12,398 nt of DNA from Aquificaceae bacterium (GTDB lineage: Bacteria; Aquificota; Aquificia; Aquificales; Aquificaceae): contig WFYH01000063.1 of the NCBI GenBank assembly GCA_015490215.1, positions 1 to 12,398 of the forward strand, read 5' to 3'. This document shows positions 7,833 through 12,398 of the stretch, one piece after another. A program made the position numbers and the translations under genes. How positions within the stretch are numbered: position 1 is the first letter of the stretch; every line of letters starts with the position of its first letter. The notes below the pieces were generated by a model that was not told the origin of the DNA, did not search any database, and saw only the letters and a program-made list of their open reading frames with translations.

Positions 7833-7862
7833 ATTATACACCATGTTAACAGGTGTTCTCAA
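7833..7862 (-). promoter_or_regulatory. Sigma-70-type promoter for the lipoprotein-glycosyltransferase unit, leaderless
   Basis: On the minus strand a perfect TATAAT occupies 7838-7833 and a TTGAGA (5 of 6 to TTGACA) lies 18 bp upstream at 7862-7857, inside the first codons of pntAA. Standard spacing puts the transcription start at 7826, the A of the lipoprotein ATG. No Shine-Dalgarno precedes that ATG. Consensus matching was done by eye only. Confidence 0.6.
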
Positions 7863-8988
7863 AGAAAGATATCCCAATGAAAAGAGAGTATCACTCACCC
7901 CTTCGGAAATCCAAAGGCTTAAAAAGATCGGGCTTGAGGTTCTCGTAGAGAAGGGAGCCGGTGAAAGAGCCGGCTTTTCAGATTCCCAATACGAACAGGC
8001 GGGGGCAAAGGTCGCAAGCAGAGAGGAGATATTTGAAGCCTGCAATGTAATACTTTCTGTCAGGAACCTGTGTGCGGACAAGGAGAATTTTCTGGAAGAG
8101 TATGAAAGCTACAAAGACAAGGTTCTTATAGGTATGCTTGACCCCTTCGGTATAAAAGAAGTAGAGGATAGGGTCAAGGAGATAAACCTTACCGCCTTTG
8201 CCTTGGAGTTAATACCCCGTATTACACGTGCCCAGAGCATGGATGTCCTCTCTTCAATGGCAACGGTGGCGGGCTACAAGGCTGTTCTCATAGCGGCGGA
8301 TATGCTTCCTAAGATGTTTCCCATGCTCATGACCGCTGCGGGAACGGTTCTGCCCGCAAAGGTTTTCGTTGTCGGAGCAGGGGTAGCGGGTCTTCAGGCT
8401 ATAGCCACCGCCAAGAGGCTCGGGGCGGTAGTTCAGGCTTACGACATAAGACCCTCCGCCAAGGAGCAGGTTCTTTCTCTGGGTGCCAAGTTCGTAGAAC
8501 TCGGTCTTGAAAGTGCTCAGGCGGAGGACAAGGGCGGTTACGCCAAGGCTATGGACGAGGAGTTCTACAGAAGGCAAAGGGAGATGATGAAGGAGGTGGT
8601 AAGGGACTCGGACGTGGTTATAACAACCGCTATGGTTCCCGGAAAGAAGGCACCCACCCTGATTACCGAGGACATGGTTAAAGAGATGAGAGAGGGATCC
8701 GTCATAGTGGATCTCGCTGCAGAAAGGGGAGGGAACTGTGAGCTTACGGTCCCCGGTCAGACGGTGGAAAGATACGGTGTAAGGATAGTGGGGGCACTTA
8801 ACCTCCCCTCCGAAATACCCCACGACGCCAGCCAGATGTATTCCAAGAACATAACCAACTTCCTTTCCCTGATAGTAAAGGAAGGTCAGCTTAACCTGAA
8901 CACCGACGACGAGATCGTCAGGGACACCCTCCTTTTGAAAGAAGGGCAAATCTTCAGTCCCCGCATTAAAGAATTCTTGGGAGGTTAA
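7843..8988 (+). CDS. pntAA: NAD(P)+ transhydrogenase alpha subunit, NAD(H)-binding part
   Basis: This is domain I of proton-translocating nicotinamide transhydrogenase as a separate 381-residue polypeptide, as in Rhodospirillum rubrum. It binds NAD(H) on the cytoplasmic side and passes hydride to NADP in domain III. The N-terminus is MLTGVLKERYPNEKRVSLTP, typical of the AlaDH/PNT family. RITRAQSMDVLSS carries Arg126, Gln131 and Asp134, the conserved set near the nicotinamide. A Rossmann GAGVAG (178-183) is followed by Asp201 in YDIRPSAKEQV, the acid that selects NAD over NADP. The ATG at 7843 is chosen by family N-terminus; the frame is open further upstream (to 7774), but that stretch is antisense to the lipoprotein. 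There is no Shine-Dalgarno; a TAAAAT at 7829-7834 could be a -10 box giving an almost leaderless mRNA, though no -35 is evident. pntAB follows after 6 bp. Confidence 0.96.
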   Translation: MLTGVLKERYPNEKRVSLTPSEIQRLKKIGLEVLVEKGAGERAGFSDSQYEQAGAKVASREEIFEACNVILSVRNLCADKENFLEEYESYKDKVLIGMLDPFGIKEVEDRVKEINLTAFALELIPRITRAQSMDVLSSMATVAGYKAVLIAADMLPKMFPMLMTAAGTVLPAKVFVVGAGVAGLQAIATAKRLGAVVQAYDIRPSAKEQVLSLGAKFVELGLESAQAEDKGGYAKAMDEEFYRRQREMMKEVVRDSDVVITTAMVPGKKAPTLITEDMVKEMREGSVIVDLAAERGGNCELTVPGQTVERYGVRIVGALNLPSEIPHDASQMYSKNITNFLSLIVKEGQLNLNTDDEIVRDTLLLKEGQIFSPRIKEFLGG

Positions 8989-8994
8989 AACCCT

Positions 8995-9276
8995 ATGGAG
9001 GACTTCGTTCTGTATCTAACCATATTTGTGCTTTCTATGTTTGTGGGCTTTGAGGTGATAACAAAGGTTCCGCCTACACTTCACACGCCCCTTATGTCGG
9101 GTTCCAACGCCATATCGGGTATAACCATAGTTGGGGCGCTCATCTCCGCCGGGTCGGGGCATTCCACCCTAACAACGATACTGGGCTTTTTGGCTCTTGT
9201 CTTTGCAACCATAAATGTGGTGGGAGGGTTCTTGGTTACCCACAGGATGCTTGAGATGTTCAGGAGGAAGGAATGA
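8995..9276 (+). CDS. pntAB: NAD(P)+ transhydrogenase alpha subunit, membrane part
   Basis: This 93-residue protein supplies the alpha-side helices of transhydrogenase domain II, the proton channel. Three hydrophobic helices fall at about 4-23, 37-53 and 58-80. The motif KVPPTLHTPLMSGSNAISG (His30) and the ending THRMLEMFRRKE are diagnostic. The residue corresponding to Thermus His42, on the helix after the TPLMSGSN motif, is Ser41 here (NAISG), as in E. coli. A GGGAGG 10 nt upstream serves the ATG at 8995. Its TGA overlaps the pntB ATG as ATGA, so translation is coupled. Confidence 0.96.
   Translation: MEDFVLYLTIFVLSMFVGFEVITKVPPTLHTPLMSGSNAISGITIVGALISAGSGHSTLTTILGFLALVFATINVVGGFLVTHRMLEMFRRKE
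9262..9271 (+). promoter_or_regulatory. Shine-Dalgarno for pntB inside pntAB
   Basis: AGGAGGAAGG ends one base before the ATG at 9273; the AGGAGG core is 5 nt from it. The site fixes the pntB start at the ATGA overlap. Confidence 0.7.
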
Positions 9277-10646
9277 AGGAGCTGCTGGTAAACGTTGCCT
9301 ACCTTGTGGCGGCTTCCCTGTTCATATTCGGACTCAAAGGTCTCTCCCATCCCAAGACCGCCGTCAGAGGTAACCTTCTTGGCGCCACGGGTATGCTCAT
9401 AGCGGTCGTCGTTACCCTCCTTGATAAGCGCATAGTTGACTTTACCATGATCATCGCAGGGCTCGTAATAGGTGCGGTGATCGGAACCGTCTTAGCCCTA
9501 AAGGTGGAAATGACCGCCATGCCCCAGCTGGTGGCGGTCTTCAACGGCTTAGGTGGAGGAGCCTCCGCACTTGTGGCGGGATCTGCCCTTTACGAGAACC
9601 CTTCCCCCGATGCCATATTTGTGAGTGCCTCCGTTGCCTCAGGGATAATCGGGGCGGTTACCTTCTTCGGAAGCGGTGTAGCCTTTGCTAAGCTCCAAGG
9701 TCTTATGAAGGAAAGACCTATAAGATACAAAGGTGAGCAGGTTGTTAAAGCTCTCGTAGCCGGTGTTGCTTTGCTTTTGGGGGTGCTATTGGTTTTAAAC
9801 CCCTCTATGCTTTCCCTTTACTGGATTATGCTTGCGGTCTCTTCTGTGCTCGGAGTTCTTTTGACCATCGCCATAGGCGGGGCGGATATGCCAGTGGTGA
9901 TAGCCCTCCTTAACTCCTACTCGGGGCTTGCCGCATCTGCTACGGGTTTTGTCCTTGAAAACAATGCCCTAATAATTTCGGGTTCCCTCGTGGGAGCCTC
10001 AGGAATAATCCTTACCAACCTCATGTGCAAAGCTATGAACAGGTCACTTCTCAACGTTCTCTTCGGAGGCTTCGGGGAGGTGAAGGCGGGTCCCGAAGAC
10101 GACATATACGAAGGGAAGGTAAAAGCCACTTCCCCCGAAGAGGTTGCCCTGCTCCTTGAGGGTGCCCGCAGGGTGGTTATAGTCCCGGGATACGGTATGG
10201 CGGTAGCTCAGGCGCAGTATGCGGTCAGGGACCTTTTTAACCTCCTTGAATCAAGGGGGACGGAGGTTGATTTTGCCATACACCCGGTAGCGGGGCGCAT
10301 GCCCGGCCACATGAACGTCCTCTTGGCAGAGGTAGACATCCCCTATGAAAAAATGAAAGAGCTTGAAGAGGCAAACCCCCTCTTTGAGCAGACGGACGTG
10401 GTTATAGTAATAGGTGCAAACGACGTTGTAAACCCATTGGCTCAGACCGACCCCAAAAGCCCCATAGCGGGTATGCCCGTCCTTGAGGTGTGGAAGGCGA
10501 AAACGGTGGTGGTTATAAAAAGGAGTCTCAGTCCCGGCTTTGCGGGTATACCAAACCCCCTCTTTGCCATGGACAACACCCTCATGCTCTTTGCAGATGC
10601 CAAAAAGGCGGTCCAGGAGATAGTAAACGCCCTTAAAGAGGGCTGA
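9273..10646 (+). CDS. pntB: NAD(P)+ transhydrogenase beta subunit
   Basis: PntB carries the remaining channel helices (domain II) and the NADP(H)-binding domain III, and with PntAA/PntAB makes NADPH from NADH using the proton gradient. The 457 residues are normal. Residues about 1-265 are membrane helices with GGADMPVVIALLNSYSG (Asn214, matching E. coli Asn222) and an MCKAMNRS loop (251-258). Domain III (about 285-457) has VPGYGMAVAQAQYAVRD, HPVAGRMPGHMNVLLAE, IGANDVVNPLAQTDPKSPI and KRSLSPGFAGIPNPLF, all family signatures for NADP binding. Against E. coli PntB the stretch EMTAMPQLVAVF aligns without gaps to residue 90, and E. coli His91 is Asn91 here. corA begins one base after the stop. Confidence 0.97.
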   Translation: MKELLVNVAYLVAASLFIFGLKGLSHPKTAVRGNLLGATGMLIAVVVTLLDKRIVDFTMIIAGLVIGAVIGTVLALKVEMTAMPQLVAVFNGLGGGASALVAGSALYENPSPDAIFVSASVASGIIGAVTFFGSGVAFAKLQGLMKERPIRYKGEQVVKALVAGVALLLGVLLVLNPSMLSLYWIMLAVSSVLGVLLTIAIGGADMPVVIALLNSYSGLAASATGFVLENNALIISGSLVGASGIILTNLMCKAMNRSLLNVLFGGFGEVKAGPEDDIYEGKVKATSPEEVALLLEGARRVVIVPGYGMAVAQAQYAVRDLFNLLESRGTEVDFAIHPVAGRMPGHMNVLLAEVDIPYEKMKELEEANPLFEQTDVVIVIGANDVVNPLAQTDPKSPIAGMPVLEVWKAKTVVVIKRSLSPGFAGIPNPLFAMDNTLMLFADAKKAVQEIVNALKEG

Positions 10647-10647
10647 G

Positions 10648-11586
10648 GTGATAAAGCTTTACGTTATTGCAGGAAGGGAGTTTGCGGAGCGCAAACCCGA
10701 GGAGTTTGACGAGATAAGGAGGGGTATAGTCTGGATTGACGTGAACAACCCCTCCAAAGAGGAAATAGAGTGGCTCAAAGAAAAAGTGGGCTTTAACATG
10801 CCCTCCAAGGAGCTTTTGGGAGATATAGAGATAAGCTCAAAGTATATAGAGGAAGGGGACGCGGTGAACATAAACATGTCCTTCGTTATCCAGCACAAGG
10901 ACGAGATAATCATGGAACCCGTCTTCTTCTTTATAAAAGAGCGGTTCTTTGTAACCCTCCGCTACAGGGACATACCCACCCTGATGATATTTCTGAACCG
11001 CCTGAAGGGAAACAGATCCTATATCCAGTTTGCAGAATCTCTTTTTGCGGAGATACTTAGCATAGAGGTAGACAGGATCGGAGACAGACTTGAAATCCTC
11101 GGAAGAAGGATAAGGAACATCTGGAAGGAGATATTCGTTGAGCAGTCGGAGGAGATGATAAAAGACATCGCCTACTATGACGAACTGAACATTACCTTGA
11201 GAGAATCCATAAACGAGAAGGTAAGGATACTCACAAGGTTCCTAAAAAGCCCCCTCATAAACGCACAAACCAAAAGGGAGGTAAGGGTCCTCCTTGACGA
11301 CCTTAATACCCTCTTGGAATATACGACCTTCTACATGGAAAAGATAGACAGCATCCAGAACTCACTTCTGGGGCTCATCACCATCCGCCAAAACGAAGCG
11401 GTGAAGGTGTTTACCGTCTTAGCCACCATATTCCTGCCCGCCACACTGATAGCAAGTATATTCGGAATGAACTTCAAATACATGCCCGAACTCAGCTGGA
11501 AGTTTGGCTATCCTTACTCACTGTTTTTGATGGTCTTAGTTACCCTCGCCCTGCTCCTTTGGGTAAGGAGGAAAGGGTGGCTCTGA
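10648..11586 (+). CDS. corA: CorA-family Mg2+/Co2+ transporter
   Basis: CorA forms a pentameric divalent-cation channel in the inner membrane. The 312 residues comprise a cytoplasmic alpha/beta domain, a long helical stalk (about 125-250), then two C-terminal membrane helices (about 251-272 and 285-305). The signature GMN (273-275) follows the first helix, and the periplasmic loop reads GMNFKYMPEL. The acid conserved in MPEL (Glu281) is present, while the position just after the GMNF (Glu in Thermotoga and E. coli CorA) is Lys277, a variation I believe other CorA proteins share. The C-terminus is basic (RRKGWL), as expected for the cytoplasmic end. The start is GTG, 5 nt after AAAGAGGG and one base after the pntB stop, so it is read as part of the pnt transcript. 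Mg2+ versus Co2+ preference cannot be told from sequence. Confidence 0.93.
   Translation: MIKLYVIAGREFAERKPEEFDEIRRGIVWIDVNNPSKEEIEWLKEKVGFNMPSKELLGDIEISSKYIEEGDAVNINMSFVIQHKDEIIMEPVFFFIKERFFVTLRYRDIPTLMIFLNRLKGNRSYIQFAESLFAEILSIEVDRIGDRLEILGRRIRNIWKEIFVEQSEEMIKDIAYYDELNITLRESINEKVRILTRFLKSPLINAQTKREVRVLLDDLNTLLEYTTFYMEKIDSIQNSLLGLITIRQNEAVKVFTVLATIFLPATLIASIFGMNFKYMPELSWKFGYPYSLFLMVLVTLALLLWVRRKGWL
11565..11571 (+). promoter_or_regulatory. Shine-Dalgarno that fixes the start of the small gene after corA
   Basis: A perfect AAGGAGG lies 5 nt before GTG 11577. The longer reading frame would begin at TTG 11559, upstream of this site, and has no ribosome site of its own. GTG 11577 is therefore the better start. 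Confidence 0.75.
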
Positions 11587-12026
11587 GAAAAAAACCGAAG
11601 GTTGAAGACCTCTTTATAGGTGCCTTCGGATTCCTTGCCCTGCTTTACCCCTTTTTGATCACACTACTGATAGAGATAGAAGAACTGAAATCCAAAAAAC
11701 TTGACCCACGAGAGAAACTGAGGATAACCGCCTTCTTTGTAGGAGGTCTTGAAGAGTGCACCGAGGAGAGAGCTTCCAAAATTTCCTCCTTCTTTGAAAG
11801 GGAAGCCCTCCATAAACTTGGCGGGGAGGAAGGACTTTTGAAAATGTGCTTGGAAAACAGAAGCAAGTTGGGGTATAAGTTCTCCGTAAATGTGAATTTT
11901 AAGGATCTTGGAGGGATCTATCTTTTAGAACTTAAGATATCAGGCGTCGGAAAACCCATAAGGCTGGAGGTTTCAGGAAAGACAAAGGGCACTTCCTTCT
12001 ACATCACGGGTGTATCCCAAAGGTAG
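11577..12026 (+). CDS. Unrecognised small membrane-anchored protein
   Basis: I do not recognise this 149-residue protein. It starts with a basic stretch (MALRKKPKVEDLF), then one hydrophobic helix (about 14-31, FIGAFGFLALLYPFLITL), then a charged segment (IEIEELKSKKLDPREKLR). The rest is a soluble domain with a helical part containing two cysteines (VGGLEECTEERASKISSFF and KMCLENRSK) and a strand-rich end (YKFSVNVNF, IYLLELKISG, IRLEVSG, SFYITGV). The single helix with a positive N-terminus suggests a type II anchor with the domain outside the cytoplasm; this is inference. There is no lipobox. The GTG start overlaps the end of corA by 10 bp and has a strong ribosome site, so the gene is almost certainly translated and is the last gene of the pnt-corA transcript. 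No terminator is visible after its stop. Confidence 0.7.
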   Translation: MALRKKPKVEDLFIGAFGFLALLYPFLITLLIEIEELKSKKLDPREKLRITAFFVGGLEECTEERASKISSFFEREALHKLGGEEGLLKMCLENRSKLGYKFSVNVNFKDLGGIYLLELKISGVGKPIRLEVSGKTKGTSFYITGVSQR

Positions 12027-12043
12027 TCTTTCACAAGTAGCAG

Positions 12044-12172
12044 GTTCTTCAGCTTCTCAAAGACCTTTCTTATCAATGTCGTCTTACCATACCTCCTTGG
12101 AGCGGTTATCACTAAGCTATCCCCTCGCTTCAAACCTTCTGTCAATATCTTCAGTTTCTCAACTCTGTTTAT
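12044..12172 (-). pseudogene. Orphan N-terminal fragment of a P-loop ATPase
   Basis: On the minus strand, 43 codons from 12172 to 12044 read like the beginning of an archaeal/bacterial P-loop ATPase of the AAA type: INRVEKLKIL, GDSLVITAPRRYGKTTLI, RKVFEKLKN. The NR-x-E start and a Walker A of form A-P-R-R-Y-G-K-T-T preceded by a hydrophobic strand are the usual first 45 residues of such proteins. No start codon lies within the ATPase-like part; upstream the frame runs through CRISPR repeats. Downstream it goes on only 14 more codons, unlike the family, to a stop at 11999-12001 inside the neighbouring gene. Walker B, sensor and C-terminal regions are absent. It is therefore a remnant rather than a working gene. 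The homology begins at the last base of the terminal CRISPR repeat. The ATPase likeness is recognised by eye. Confidence 0.6.
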
Positions 12173-12398
12173 TTTCAACTCCACACGGCAGATTAGGAAC
12201 GCGGACGGAGCGGGTGGAAGGAGGTGGGGGAGTGCGCTTTCAACTCCACACGGCAAATTAGGAACTCTCATAAGGGTATATACCAACGTCAGATCCACGA
12301 AGACTTTCAACTCCACACGGCAGATTAGGAACAAAACGTGTTAAGGACGTTCAAAACGAGTTAACACAACTCAAGCTTTCAACTCCACACGGCAGATT
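12172..12398. CRISPR. CRISPR array, trailer end (continues beyond the window)
   Basis: A 29-nt repeat occurs at 12172-12200, 12237-12265 and 12304-12332, and again at 12376-12398, where the window cuts it after 23 nt. Spacers are 12201-12236 (36 nt, 23 of 36 bases G), 12266-12303 (38 nt) and 12333-12375 (43 nt). On the plus strand the repeat starts CTTTCAACTCCACACGG and ends TTAGGAAC. On the minus strand it ends GTTGAAAG, the usual form of the 8-nt crRNA 5' handle in type I and III systems, so the array is probably transcribed leftward with its leader to the right, outside the window. The repeat at 12172 differs at its outer base (T for C), as expected for the distal end. The second repeat has a G-to-A change at 12256. 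No cas gene is in the window, so the type cannot be assigned. Confidence 0.95.

Noticed and set aside
7389..8081. A 230-codon minus-strand reading frame covering the lipoprotein and the start of pntAA
   Set aside because: The upstream 85 codons are antisense to the conserved pntAA N-terminus and resemble nothing. The ATG at 7826 gives a proper lipoprotein signal peptide and lies just after a TATAAT box.
8254..8949. A 231-codon minus-strand reading frame
   Set aside because: It lies wholly antisense to pntAA, whose family motifs run through the region on the plus strand. The translated product is His/Gly/Tyr-rich and unlike a protein family I know.
11559..11579. TTG at 11559 as start of the gene after corA
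   Set aside because: The only good ribosome site (11565-11571) lies downstream of it and is correctly spaced for the GTG at 11577.
12201..12236. Spacer 1 resembles the G-rich part of nuoL near 111-130 (shared GGAGGTGGGGG...AGTG), a possible self-targeting spacer
   Set aside because: The match is only about 15 bases, needs a one-base gap, and both stretches are very G-rich. The flanking bases do not match, so chance is the simplest explanation.
12010..12261. Plus-strand 83-codon reading frame running into the CRISPR array
   Set aside because: It starts inside the end of the preceding gene, crosses two repeats and a spacer, and has no recognisable content. It is a by-product of the repeat sequence.

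Overview
The window looks like a chromosomal segment of a thermophilic, chemolithotrophic bacterium of the Aquificales (Aquifex/Hydrogenobacter/Thermocrinis type). This is an inference. It rests on an unusual complex I gene order with a fused nuoCD, a three-gene proton-translocating transhydrogenase, Lys/Glu-rich proteins, very tight gene packing, and a CRISPR repeat ending in GTTGAAAG on the minus strand. Nearly every base is coding. There are no tRNA or rRNA genes, no insertion sequences and no convincing intrinsic terminators.

Layout. (1) 1-6492, plus strand: the end of a respiratory complex I operon, nuoL (3' part only), nuoM, nuoN, nuoA, fused nuoCD, then a membrane protein with a NosL-like four-cysteine domain. 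Gaps are 10 bp or less, and nuoA/nuoCD overlap as TAATG. nuoB, E, F, G, H, I, J and K are not in the window. (2) 6433-7826, minus strand: a two-gene unit, a small lipoprotein followed by a GT9 (heptosyltransferase-like) glycosyltransferase. Its 3' end overlaps the end of the nuo operon by 60 bp. (3) 7843-12026, plus strand: pntAA, pntAB, pntB, a CorA-type Mg2+/Co2+ transporter and an unrecognised small membrane-anchored protein, all overlapping or a few bases apart. Regions 2 and 3 diverge from a 16-bp gap holding a TATAAT box whose predicted transcription start is the A of the lipoprotein ATG. (4) 12044-12398: a short orphan N-terminal fragment of a P-loop ATPase on the minus strand, directly followed by a CRISPR array that runs out of the window (three full 29-nt repeats, a fourth cut by the window end, spacers of 36, 38 and 43 nt).

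How the genes work together. Complex I couples NADH (or another electron donor) oxidation and quinone reduction to ion pumping. Transhydrogenase uses the proton gradient to turn NADH into NADPH, which an autotroph needs for biosynthesis. CorA supplies divalent cations. The glycosyltransferase and lipoprotein belong to envelope assembly. The least ordinary spots are the ATPase/CRISPR junction, the leaderless divergent promoter, a sharp base-composition break inside nuoL, the four-cysteine protein ending the nuo operon, and a transhydrogenase lacking both known intramembrane histidines. I saw no convincing entirely new system; these are local oddities in an otherwise readable housekeeping region.
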